Of a stretch of 29,200 nucleotides of DNA, positions 1 through 7,007 are shown piece after piece. Under the pieces are notes generated by a model that was given only the letters and a program-made list of their open reading frames with translations, ran no database searches and was not told the origin of the DNA. A program made the translations under genes and the position numbers. The stretch covers positions 1-29,200 of the forward strand of contig CAZRHR010000031.1 in NCBI GenBank assembly GCA_964599915.1, given 5' to 3'. Numbering within the stretch: the stretch's first letter is position 1; every line of letters begins with the position of its first letter. The DNA is from CAZRHR01 sp964599915. Its GTDB lineage: Bacteria > Bacteroidota > Bacteroidia > CAIKAF01.

Positions 1-143
1 TCTATACAAATACATTTTCTGCCGCTTCATACCAGTACATTACGTATTCAACGAAAAATTATTTCGTGAACGAAGATCCAATTTCTTATGAAGACAAACC
101 TATATAAAAGCTATACACGGGCTAGGCAATAATTTGTTATAAA

Positions 144-578
144 ATGAAACGAAAGAAAATAGAAACGAGTAAAAGTAGGAATATTGAAATTCAACTAAAG
201 GGCATAGAATTACTTAGCAGTAATCAATATATGCTCTCTCCAGGAACGATCAATCCCGGCAATTTTAAATTCAATATCAATATTGAAACTAAAGTAGATG
301 CTCTAAATAAACTCCTGTTTGCCATCGTTCATGTTGAAATACTCACCAATCAATCTATAGCCCTAGGAGCAATTTCTGTGAATTGCATATTTGAACTAAA
401 GAACTTTGATGCGATAATCAAAACTGAATCTACGGGGAAAATCGCTTTGCCACAGCAGTTATTAGATATTGTAAACAGCATCTCCATTTCCACTACGAGA
501 GGTGTAATGTTTGCATCTTTTAAAGGTACGCCTTTGCATAATGCCTTTCTTCCGATGATTGAACCCCAGCCGTTTTAG
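144..578 (+). CDS. Hypothetical protein, possibly SecB-like fold
   Basis: This 144-residue protein has no signal peptide and no membrane segment, so it is probably cytoplasmic. It has a basic N-terminus, alternating beta-strand-like stretches, and ends with a TTRGV...FKGTPL...LPMIEP-type tail. I associate that tail with small Bacteroidota proteins of SecB-like (chaperone) fold, which often accompany toxin-antitoxin or accessory genes. The fold assignment is from memory of the family pattern and is tentative. The gene is visibly AT-richer than the rest of the window (many AAT, ATA, AAA codons). It lies next to the 3' end of a tRNA-Asn gene, which would fit horizontally acquired DNA. The start is the first ATG. 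No clear Shine-Dalgarno site is present. Its upstream partner, if any, lies beyond the window edge. Confidence 0.65.
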   Translation: MKRKKIETSKSRNIEIQLKGIELLSSNQYMLSPGTINPGNFKFNINIETKVDALNKLLFAIVHVEILTNQSIALGAISVNCIFELKNFDAIIKTESTGKIALPQQLLDIVNSISISTTRGVMFASFKGTPLHNAFLPMIEPQPF

Positions 579-612
579 CCTTTGGAGTAGCAATAAAGAG
601 TCACTTTCAAAA

Positions 613-646
613 CAAACAAAAAAAGCCTCACATTGCTGTGAGGCTT
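613..646 (-). terminator. Rho-independent terminator of tRNA-Asn
   Basis: A perfect 10-bp stem (AAGCCTCACA at 623-632 with TGTGAGGCTT at 637-646) encloses a 4-nt loop. On the minus strand it is followed by a T-rich run (complement of the A-run at 613-622). It lies just past the 3' end of tRNA-Asn. On the plus strand the stem has no T-tract, so it serves the minus strand. Confidence 0.85.
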
Positions 647-650
647 CCTG

Positions 651-724
651 CTCCCCCTGCTGGACTTGAACCAGCGACCCTCTGATTAACAGTCAGATGC
701 TCTAACCAACTGAGCTAAGGAGGA
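651..724 (-). tRNA. tRNA-Asn (anticodon GTT)
   Basis: A complete 74-nt cloverleaf reads on the minus strand. The 7-bp acceptor stem pairs TCCTCCT with AGGGGGA through one G-T wobble. There is a D-loop with GTTGG, an anticodon loop CTGTTAA (anticodon complement at 688-690), and a T-arm GCTGG/TTCAAGT/CCAGC. The discriminator base is G. The 3' CCA is not encoded. A canonical promoter lies upstream and a strong terminator downstream, so it is a monocistronic tRNA gene. Its 3' end faces the AT-rich left edge of the window. Confidence 0.95.
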
Positions 725-758
725 AGAACGAAATGGCCTTGCCATTAAATTCGGATTG

Positions 759-789
759 CAAAGATAAAGGCACATCCCATTTTTCCAAA
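759..789 (-). promoter_or_regulatory. Bacteroidota-type promoter of tRNA-Asn
   Basis: The minus strand reads TTTG (complement of 786-789), a 19-nt spacer, then TATCTTTG (complement of 759-766). This matches the Bacteroidota sigma-A consensus of -33 TTTG and -7 TAnnTTTG. The tRNA 5' end is 35 nt downstream, a normal leader for 5' processing. It is the best-formed promoter in the window. Confidence 0.75.
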
Positions 790-854
790 AAAAATCTCGC
801 TTTTTTCACCCTGCTACCCGCCCTTTTTCTCCCAAACCCTTCCTCAGGATTTTG

Positions 855-862
855 TACCTTTG
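855..862 (+). promoter_or_regulatory. -7 element for the rbfA operon
   Basis: TACCTTTG is an exact match to the Bacteroidota -7 motif TAnnTTTG, placed 34 nt before the rbfA ATG. No clear -33 TTG is found at the usual spacing, so strength is uncertain. It is arranged back to back with the tRNA-Asn promoter. Confidence 0.5.
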
Positions 863-896
863 TGCCACATTCCCTCCGGGCAGATATAAAACCACC

Positions 897-1259
897 ATGG
901 AAACCACGCGACAACAAAAAGTAGCCAGACTGATTCTCAAAGAAATCGGTGAACTTATCCTTCGTGACCTCGCTTGGGTCTCGCCCGGTAGCATGGTTAC
1001 CGCCACCGTGGTGCGCGTATCTCCTGACCTCTCTTTTGCCAAAGTCTATTTCAGCATTTTTGGGAAAGAACCTGCCCCGGCCGTCATGGAAAAACTCGAA
1101 GACAACAAATCGAAAATCCGCTATATCCTCGGTCAAAAACTTCGTCATCAACTTCGCATTGTGCCGGAACTGGCCTTCTTCCATGACGATTCTGCCGCCT
1201 ACGCCGACCGCATCTCTCAATTGTTGGACCGCAACGAGAAGGACCAGCCTGAATCATGA
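897..1259 (+). CDS. rbfA: Ribosome-binding factor A
   Basis: This 120-residue protein is the cold-shock-linked 30S maturation factor RbfA, which binds the pre-30S subunit and helps 16S rRNA 5'-end maturation. It opens with METTRQQKVARLILKEIGEL, has the KH-like core with VTVVRV-type strands and FAKVYFSIFG, then the helix with LRHQLRIVPELAFFHDDS. Length and order fit the family. The ATG at 897 is chosen over an in-frame start at 852 because family members begin a few residues before RQQKVARLI and because the -7 element covers 855-862. Its TGA overlaps the ATG of the next gene (ATGA), indicating translational coupling with the radical SAM gene. Confidence 0.92.
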   Translation: METTRQQKVARLILKEIGELILRDLAWVSPGSMVTATVVRVSPDLSFAKVYFSIFGKEPAPAVMEKLEDNKSKIRYILGQKLRHQLRIVPELAFFHDDSAAYADRISQLLDRNEKDQPES

Positions 1260-2281
1260 TCTTCGGCGCCGCTTCCCTGCATGCCATGGTGGCTCAGCTG
1301 AGTCCGGCACGCCTGCTGAACGCAAGCCGCATTTTCTTTTCCTATCATCGTTCCAAACGCCTCGGCTTGCCCCGCATGTCCGGTTTGCCCGTGGCCATGT
1401 CCATTGAACCAACCACCGCCTGCAACCTGCGCTGCCCGGAATGTCCCAGCGGATTGCGCTCCTTTTCACGGCCCACGGGCATGTTGGACCAGGCGCTTTA
1501 CCGCAAAATCATTGCCGATGTGGCGCCGCATCTCCAATACCTCACGTTCTATTTTCAAGGTGAACCGTTCTTGCACCCCAAATTCTTAGATATGGTGCGC
1601 TACGCGGCAGATCATAAAATCTTTACGGCCACCAGCACCAACGGACATTATCTATCCAAAGAAACCGCTAAACGGGTGGTGGAGAGTGGCTTACACCGCA
1701 TGATTATTTCGGTGGACGGCGCCACTCAAGACACCTATGAAGCCTATCGTGTGGGCGGAAAACTGGAAAAAGTTTGGGACGGGCTTCACAACCTGGTAGA
1801 GGCAAAGAAAGCGGCAAAATCTGCTTTTCCCGAATTGGTGGTGCAAGCCCTCGTGCTCAAACCCAATGAAAAGGAATTGCCCCTGATTGCCCAAAAGGCC
1901 AAAGACTTAGGTGCCGACAAAGTGGTAATGAAAACTGCGCAAATTTACGCGCCGGGCGACGATCATCCCTTGATTCTGGAAAACGACGCCCGAAGCCGTT
2001 ACCGCAAACGACCCGATGGAACTTGGGAAATCCGTGGAAATTTACTGAACCATTGCTGGCGCATGTGGCAAAGCTGCGTGGTCACTTGGGACGGAAAAGT
2101 GGTGCCCTGTTGTTTCGATAAAGATGCCCAACATGTTCTGGGCGACTTTCAACACCAAACCATGGACGAGATTTGGTATGGCGAACGTTATCAGAACTTT
2201 AGAGCCTCTATTTTGAGGTCCAGAAAAGAAATCGATATTTGTACCAACTGCACAGAAGGCACTTCTGTCTGGGCCAACTAA
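1256..2281 (+). CDS. Radical SAM protein with SPASM domain
   Basis: The 341-residue protein carries the radical SAM [4Fe-4S] motif as C56-x3-C60-x2-C63 within the segment SIEPTTACNLRCPECP. A TIM-barrel core with FQGEPFLHP and TNGHYLS follows. The C-terminal SPASM-type cysteine cluster is CWRMWQSC...VPCC near residues 266-286, plus the final CTNC. SPASM proteins bind auxiliary iron-sulfur clusters and often modify peptides, although housekeeping members of unknown substrate are common in Bacteroidota. No precursor peptide is visible nearby. The start codon overlaps the rbfA stop, and the LytM gene begins 6 nt after its stop, so it is co-transcribed. Substrate not assignable. Confidence 0.9.
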   Translation: MIFGAASLHAMVAQLSPARLLNASRIFFSYHRSKRLGLPRMSGLPVAMSIEPTTACNLRCPECPSGLRSFSRPTGMLDQALYRKIIADVAPHLQYLTFYFQGEPFLHPKFLDMVRYAADHKIFTATSTNGHYLSKETAKRVVESGLHRMIISVDGATQDTYEAYRVGGKLEKVWDGLHNLVEAKKAAKSAFPELVVQALVLKPNEKELPLIAQKAKDLGADKVVMKTAQIYAPGDDHPLILENDARSRYRKRPDGTWEIRGNLLNHCWRMWQSCVVTWDGKVVPCCFDKDAQHVLGDFQHQTMDEIWYGERYQNFRASILRSRKEIDICTNCTEGTSVWAN

Positions 2282-2287
2282 TCCCTT

Positions 2288-3163
2288 ATGGCACAAAAAC
2301 CTGCGCATCGTCCTGCCCGCCCCGGCCTCCTTGAAAGATGGAGGTACCGCTACAGGATTTTGGTGATGCACGACGACCATTATGAAGCCAAATACACGTT
2401 TCGGCTTTCGGTATGGAACATCGTAGTGTTGTTGTCGTTCGTTGTTCTTGTGATGGTGAGTCTAACCATTTATCTGGCCGCATTTACGGGTTTGCGCGAG
2501 TACATTCCCGGATATGCAGATGTGGAACAGCGGCGTTTGGTCCGTTCTCTTTCCAGAACGGTGGATTCCCTTGAAGTCGCCATGCTGGACCAAGCCCGTT
2601 TACTCACCGTTTTTCAGCAGGTGGCCAGCGGGAAAAAATGGGAAGAACCTATGCCGGAGAAGCCGGATTCTGCCTTGCGTGTGGTGGAACCCGTCAATCG
2701 GATAAGTCGGGCCGAGGCCCAGCTCCGTGAGATGGTGGAGGAAGAGGAACGCTTTACAATTCAGCCCAAGCTATCGCGGAACAATGCGCTGGAAGGTATG
2801 TTGTTTTTTCCGCCCCTTCGGGGAAAAGTGATCACGCCATTTCAGCGAGAGAACAAGGAATTTGGCGTAGATGTGATGGCTTCAGAGGAAGCGCCGGTGT
2901 TGTCTTGCCTGGAAGGCACGGTGGTGTTTGCCGGCTGGACCGCGGAATCAGGCTATGTGTTGGCCATTCAACATCCCGGCAATTTGGTTTCTATTTACCA
3001 GAACAACGCCACCTTGTTGAAGAAATTGGGCAGTTTTGTTCGAGCGGGTGAACCCATTGGCATCGCCGGAAAATCTTTGGAACCCGGAAAAGGACCGTTT
3101 TTACATTTTGAACTTTGGTTCAATGGAACCCCCATGGATCCGGAATCCATGATTCAATTTTAA
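2288..3163 (+). CDS. Membrane-anchored LytM/M23-like protein, probably non-catalytic
   Basis: This is a 291-residue inner-membrane protein. A cytoplasmic N-terminus of about 42 residues precedes one transmembrane helix (about 44-66). A short coiled region (80-115) follows, then an acidic linker and a C-terminal LytM (peptidase family M23) domain (about 165-291). The domain outline is clear: FGVDV, YVLAIQHPGNLVSIY and LHFELWFNG. The metal ligands are mostly lost. The His of the H-x-G-x-D motif is Glu191 (Asp195 remains), the central loop His is replaced (Y237-Q-N-N), and the first His of H-x-H is Phe271 (His273 remains). By analogy with EnvC/NlpD it may regulate other murein hydrolases rather than cut peptidoglycan; that role is inferred. 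It is tightly packed between the radical SAM gene (6 nt) and the GH3 gene (3 nt). Confidence 0.88.
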   Translation: MAQKPAHRPARPGLLERWRYRYRILVMHDDHYEAKYTFRLSVWNIVVLLSFVVLVMVSLTIYLAAFTGLREYIPGYADVEQRRLVRSLSRTVDSLEVAMLDQARLLTVFQQVASGKKWEEPMPEKPDSALRVVEPVNRISRAEAQLREMVEEEERFTIQPKLSRNNALEGMLFFPPLRGKVITPFQRENKEFGVDVMASEEAPVLSCLEGTVVFAGWTAESGYVLAIQHPGNLVSIYQNNATLLKKLGSFVRAGEPIGIAGKSLEPGKGPFLHFELWFNGTPMDPESMIQF

Positions 3164-3166
3164 CCT

Positions 3167-4672
3167 ATGGGTTGGAAATCTACACTCATTTTGCCATTGG
3201 CCCGTTGGACGGCTGCGTCTTTAAGAAAAAAGGCAGCGCGTGCGCTAGAAGATCAAGAAAACCTGCGAAAGCGACTCGTGGAAAAGGCCAAAACTACTGC
3301 TTTTGGTAAGGATCACGGCTTTGCTCAGATACAAAATTATACTGATTTTAAAGCCCAGGTTCCGGTGGCAGATTATGAACAGCTTCGGCCATACATTGAG
3401 CGCATCGTTGCAGGCGAAGAAGATGTGCTTTGGCCCGGCCGCCCTTTGTACTTCGCCAAGACTAGCGGCACCACCAGCGGCACCAAACTCATTCCCATTT
3501 CCAAAGATTCTGTGCCTTTTCACGTAGGTTCGGCTCGGAATGCTGTGTTTTGTTATGTGGCGGAAACGGGAGATGCCAGCGCATTCGACGGAGGCATGAT
3601 TTTTTTATCCGGAAGTCCGGTACTCGAAAAAATCGGGGGCATACTCACAGGAAGATTGTCCGGCATTGTGAACCACCATATTCCCGGCTGGATTCGGAAA
3701 AACCAGCTCCCGTCATGGGAAACCAATTGCCTGGAGGACTGGGAAACCAAACTGGACGCCATTGTGCGAGAAACGGTGAATAAAGACATGCGGCTGGTGG
3801 GCGGAATTCCATCTTGGGCCCAAATGTATTTGGACCGACTTTTGGCCGTAACGGGAAAAAGAAATGTCAAGGAAATATTTCCAAACCTCAGTCTTTACGT
3901 GTATGGAGGCGTGAATTATTCGCCTTACCGAAAAAAATTTGAAGAAAGCTTAGGCAAATCAGTAAAAACCATTGAAACATATCCTGCCAGCGAGGGATTT
4001 ATTGCCTTTCAGGATGCCCAAAGCCAACCGGGTTTATTGTTGCAAACTTGGGTGGGTATTTTTTACGAATTTATTCCGGTGAAAGAAGCGCATTTGCCTT
4101 CACCCACGCGTTTGCCCTTGTCTGAAGTAAAATTGGGAGAAAATTATGCGCTGGTGTTACATACCAATGCAGGCTTATGGGGTTATTTAATTGGCGACAC
4201 GGTAAAATTTGTTTCCTTGCATCCCTATAGGTTGGTGGTAACCGGTCGGATTAAACATTTTATCTCAGCCTTTGGCGAGCACGTGATTGCTGAAGAAGTG
4301 GAAGGGGCCATGCACGAAGTGCTGTCGGGAAGCACGGCTTCCGTTCGTGAGTTTCATGTAGCGCCCTTGGTGCAGCCTGAAGCAGGCGCCTTGCCCGGTC
4401 ACGATTGGTTGGTGGAATTTGATCGGGAACCTGATGATATGGATGCTTTTGCCCATCAATTGGATGAAGCCATGTGTCGCCGCAATGTGTATTATAAAGA
4501 TTTGATAGAGGGGAAGGTGACCCGTAGGCTTCGGATTTTACCGTTGAAAGCCGGAAGTTTTCAAGCGTATATGAAAGCTGAGGGAAAGTTAGGCGGGCAG
4601 CATAAGGTTCCGCGTTTGGCGGATCAGCGTACGATGGCGGATGCGTTGTTGTTGCTGCAGGAGAGCGTGTGA
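3167..4672 (+). CDS. GH3 auxin-responsive promoter family protein (acyl-acid-amido synthetase-like)
   Basis: The 501-residue protein belongs to the GH3 branch of the ANL adenylating enzymes. The phosphate-binding loop TSGTTSGT lies at residues 99-106. It is followed by GGIPSW, the YPASEGF segment (conserved substrate/AMP-binding region) and a C-terminal lid with TGRIKHFISAFGEHVI. Plant GH3 enzymes join amino acids to acyl acids. The role of bacterial homologues, common in Bacteroidota, is unknown, but an acid-activating, ATP-using reaction is expected. It starts 3 nt after the LytM gene and is the last gene of the rbfA operon. No terminator is obvious; the downstream region begins with repeats. 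Confidence 0.9.
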   Translation: MGWKSTLILPLARWTAASLRKKAARALEDQENLRKRLVEKAKTTAFGKDHGFAQIQNYTDFKAQVPVADYEQLRPYIERIVAGEEDVLWPGRPLYFAKTSGTTSGTKLIPISKDSVPFHVGSARNAVFCYVAETGDASAFDGGMIFLSGSPVLEKIGGILTGRLSGIVNHHIPGWIRKNQLPSWETNCLEDWETKLDAIVRETVNKDMRLVGGIPSWAQMYLDRLLAVTGKRNVKEIFPNLSLYVYGGVNYSPYRKKFEESLGKSVKTIETYPASEGFIAFQDAQSQPGLLLQTWVGIFYEFIPVKEAHLPSPTRLPLSEVKLGENYALVLHTNAGLWGYLIGDTVKFVSLHPYRLVVTGRIKHFISAFGEHVIAEEVEGAMHEVLSGSTASVREFHVAPLVQPEAGALPGHDWLVEFDREPDDMDAFAHQLDEAMCRRNVYYKDLIEGKVTRRLRILPLKAGSFQAYMKAEGKLGGQHKVPRLADQRTMADALLLLQESV

Positions 4673-4673
4673 T

Positions 4674-5000
4674 GGTTCCCCGAGGGAAGCCTTAGGTTTC
4701 CGAGCGCAGTTAAGCGATGTCGAGGCCCCTGAGCGAAGTCGAAGGGAGCCGAGGACAAAATCATCCGTGGTTTTGGCTACGCTCAACCACCCAAGGTTAG
4801 GATTACCTAGAGGCTACTCAACCTTTCCTTTATTTCAAACCATAAGCCTCGACCTACCAATACATTTAATGCAACGAGTATTCATACGGCCTTTATTGAA
4901 GGCAAACAGCAACGGAGCCCGAGGAGACGTAACTTAGCCAAGGTGCCCGAGCGTAGCCGAGGGCACATTCCCCAAGTTCCCCGAGTGAACCCGAGGGAGT
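4674..5000. repeat. Cluster of short dispersed-type repeats (GAGCGnAGnCGA family)
   Basis: Several related short inverted repeats crowd this gene-free stretch. CCCTGAGCGAAGTCGAAGGG is at 4727-4746, and a diverged form starting CCGAGCGCAG is at about 4700-4726. The hairpin GTGCCCGAGCGTAGCCGAGGGCAC arms are at 4943-4966, and CCCCGAGTGAACCCGAGGGA is at about 4978-4997. The GAGCGAAGTCGAAGG type is a recurrent intergenic repeat in many bacterial genomes. The rest of this stretch shows no coding signal. Confidence 0.65.
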
Positions 5001-5113
5001 CTGCCACAGCTTTGTTGGATTAGAGTGGAGCTTAGCCCTAATTTTCATGTCGGACCTCCTCCCATTCCTTTGTGGTGGCGCAGAGATCCAGAGCAGGATT
5101 TATCAAAGCTTGG

Positions 5114-5749
5114 TTTAATCGATTATACGCGGATATCTTCCGAGTAAATTCTTGGGATTTGCGTAGATTGTTCACGGGGAGGGGTGGGCGTAGCCCCGAA
5201 TTTCGTTTCGGTTAGTGTTTGTCTACCTTGTAGGCATTCTGGTATGGATGGAAGCACCTAACTCATTTTTAGCTGAGGTTTTTGCCACTTTTGATCTGCG
5301 GTTCTCGGAGTTTTAAGTTGAGGCGCTCGAAGATTCCGGACGAAGGTTCTCGTAGACGCTCCCAGCTTTCTCACCAAATGCCCTTTTAATCGATTATACG
5401 CGGATATCTTCCGAGTAAATTCTTGGGATTTGCATAGATTGTCCACGGGGAGGGGTGGGCGTAGCCCCGATTTTCGTTGCGGTTTACAGTTATTGGTGTT
5501 GTAGGCATCCTGGCTTGGATGGGTGCATTTGTTTCAAGGCCAGCGGAGGTTTTTGAATCTTTCCGGCCGAGGCGCTCGATGTTCCTAGGCTGATTCTCTT
5601 GAATTTTCCGGACGAAGGTTCTCATAGGCGGTCCCAGCTTTTTCATCAACTTCCATTTTAATCGATTATACGCGGATATGTTCCGAGTAAGCTTGGGAGA
5701 TTTTCATAGATTGGCCACGGGGAGGGGTGGGCGTAGCCCGGGTTTTCCG
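5114..5749. repeat. 271-bp tandem repeat array, three core copies
   Basis: A ~99-bp core recurs at 5114-5212, 5385-5483 and 5657-5749. It begins TTTAATCGATTATACGCGG and ends with CACGGGGAGGGGTGGGCGTAGCCC. The spacing is 271 and 272 bp. The segments between cores are also related: both contain GTAGGCAT, TGGATGG, AGGCGCTCGA, CCGGACGAAGGTTCTC and CCCAGCTTT, but they have diverged more. The core contains the palindromes TAATCGATTA and GGGC-GTA-GCCC. Short open frames across the array reflect the repeat and show no coding features. The array occupies most of the gene-free interval 4673-6052. From about 5750 to 6052 I see nothing recognisable. Confidence 0.88.
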
Positions 5750-6052
5750 TTCCTGCTTTAGATGTTCAAAAATCTTAGAGGATGACCTTTTGCAAGAATG
5801 GGATTTGTTCTTTTCGACGATGACCAAGTGGGGTGTGGCGTTTTCTGAAATGGTGGGTTAAGGTCTCATTACGCCTGTAAAAATTGGCATTCAAAATACA
5901 ATAGCTGAAATTGTAAAGGTCGCTGAAAGAGTCCACAGGCTGAGGTTTCCGGACTGTGGCTGGAGAAGCCGGTTAAAGTTTATATTTCAACCAGCTCAAT
6001 TTCAGCAAATGAAATGTTTATACGTGGGTACTATTGCCCGTGGAAGGCTGCT

Positions 6053-6676
6053 TTATAAGTGAAATGCTTTTCCGGGATCTTTGCGCGCTAAAAGGCGGAC
6101 CACCCGACCTTCGCCGGAATGGCCGATACCTTCGTTTAAATGTAGGGTTTGGGTGGCAAGGTACATGATCTCTAATCCTTCGAAATCTAGGCGAAGCATT
6201 TCCGGCGTAAACAGCATGTCAGGGTCCTTCGGGCCGCCACTGCTAAAGGATAGTTGGTCGGTATGAAAACCTTCTAGGACCAGCCAGCCTCCGGGTTTTA
6301 GCCAGGAAATGAATTGCTGATGAATGTTTTGCCGGCTTTCTTTGGGCAAATGCAGATAGATCGAGGCAATGAGGTCAAATTGTCCTTCTGGAAAGGCAAG
6401 TGAATCCAAAGAAGCCAACATGTACTGAAATGCGTCTCCATGATGTCCAAGCTGTGACAACGCATGATTTCTTGCAATGTCGCTTTGATCTGCTGCGGTA
6501 ACATTCCAGCCTTTTTGTAAAAGAAAACCGGCGTTTCGTCCTTCTCCTTCTCCCGGTAGAAAAGCCTTCCCGGGTCGGGTATTATGTTGTTTCACAAAAT
6601 CTGCCAGCCATTGGTTGGGGGCTAGGCCATATAAATGTGGCGCTTGTGTAAAACGTTGGTCCCAAAATGCTTTCAT
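6053..6676 (-). CDS. Class I SAM-dependent methyltransferase (TehB/TPMT-like)
   Basis: This is a soluble protein of 207 residues. It opens with MKAFWDQRF and LYGLAPNQWL, the entry pattern of the TehB/thiopurine-methyltransferase-like family. SAM-binding motif I is FLPGEGEGRNAGFL, with ADQS at the acidic post-I position. FDLIASIYLHLP and LKPGGWLVLEGF correspond to motifs II and III. The substrate cannot be told from sequence; detoxifying methylation of small molecules is a family-based guess. The ATG at 6676 is preferred over an upstream in-frame TTG at 6721, because homology begins at FWDQRF. It stands alone, 331 bp downstream of clpX on the same strand. Confidence 0.88.
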   Translation of the reverse strand: MKAFWDQRFTQAPHLYGLAPNQWLADFVKQHNTRPGKAFLPGEGEGRNAGFLLQKGWNVTAADQSDIARNHALSQLGHHGDAFQYMLASLDSLAFPEGQFDLIASIYLHLPKESRQNIHQQFISWLKPGGWLVLEGFHTDQLSFSSGGPKDPDMLFTPEMLRLDFEGLEIMYLATQTLHLNEGIGHSGEGRVVRLLARKDPGKAFHL

Positions 6677-6779
6677 GGTTTCTTTTGGTTGGAATGGTTG
6701 CAATTCTTTTGATTGGCTCAAGTGATTTAAGCTTGCAACAATTTATGATTTTAAATATTTAAAATAAAAAACAGATTAT

Positions 6780-7007
6780 ATTCAAAAAGGTTTACAACAC
6801 CCTTTTTGTTTTACAATTATGCTGTAAGGATGGTCGTAAAGGTGTAGATAGGTTGCGCCAGGGGGTGCAGCAGAAAGCCCGGAGTGCGGGGAAAAGCTGA
6901 GAATGAAGTGGCGTGCATGTGTTCGCACGAGGACTTTTCGCGGAACACCCGGTGCCGCTTCGTGGATTTATTTTTTGTCGAAAAGCGAAAGCGGCAGGCG
7001 CCCCCAT
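6780..7007. repeat. Probable dispersed intergenic element between clpX and the methyltransferase gene
   Basis: The gap 6677-7007 has no convincing gene. Its 228 bp nearest clpX read, on the minus strand, as a C-rich, punctuated sequence (CCCCGCACTCCGGGCTTTC, CTGCTGCACCCCC, then AAAACAAAAAGGGTGTTGTA). This resembles a family of intergenic repeats that I recall from other Bacteroidota genomes; the recall is not verified. It contains an inverted repeat (TGCCGCTT at 6953-6960 with AAGCGGCA at 6989-6996) shortly after the clpX stop. A 71-codon open frame through it (7007 to 6792, minus) looks like translated repeat. Positions 6677-6779 are AT-rich and probably hold the methyltransferase promoter. 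Confidence 0.4.
6783..6808 (-). terminator. Weak AT-rich hairpin, possible terminator after clpX
   Basis: CAAAAAGG (6783-6790) pairs with CCTTTTTG (6801-6808) around a 10-nt loop. The stem is perfect but AT-rich, and no long T-run follows on the minus strand. It may end the clpX transcript ahead of the methyltransferase gene. Confidence 0.3.

Noticed and set aside
3..107. Open frame from the window edge ending at TAA 105-107, possibly the end of an upstream gene
   Set aside because: All three plus frames are open for at least the first 65 bases, so the open frame is not evidence; too short to recognise.
702..1220. Long minus-strand open frame opposite rbfA
   Set aside because: It overlaps the tRNA-Asn promoter and runs antisense to rbfA; no family pattern.
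1256..2281. RiPP-type system around the radical SAM/SPASM gene
   Set aside because: No precursor peptide, recognition element, protease or exporter beside it; it sits in a core operon with rbfA.
4641..4937. 98-codon plus-strand open frame after the GH3 gene
   Set aside because: It is the translation of short palindromic repeats and overlaps the GH3 3' end; composition is not protein-like.
5258..5649. Two minus-strand open frames (5258-5446, 5386-5649) sharing an RTFVR segment
   Set aside because: The shared segment comes from the DNA repeat; no start signal, domain or promoter.
5114..5749. CRISPR array
   Set aside because: Repeat unit is ~271 bp with diverged copies; no short identical repeats with unique spacers and no cas genes.
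6792..7007. 71-codon minus-strand open frame right after clpX
   Set aside because: The sequence looks like an intergenic repeat read in frame; no conserved domain or start signal.
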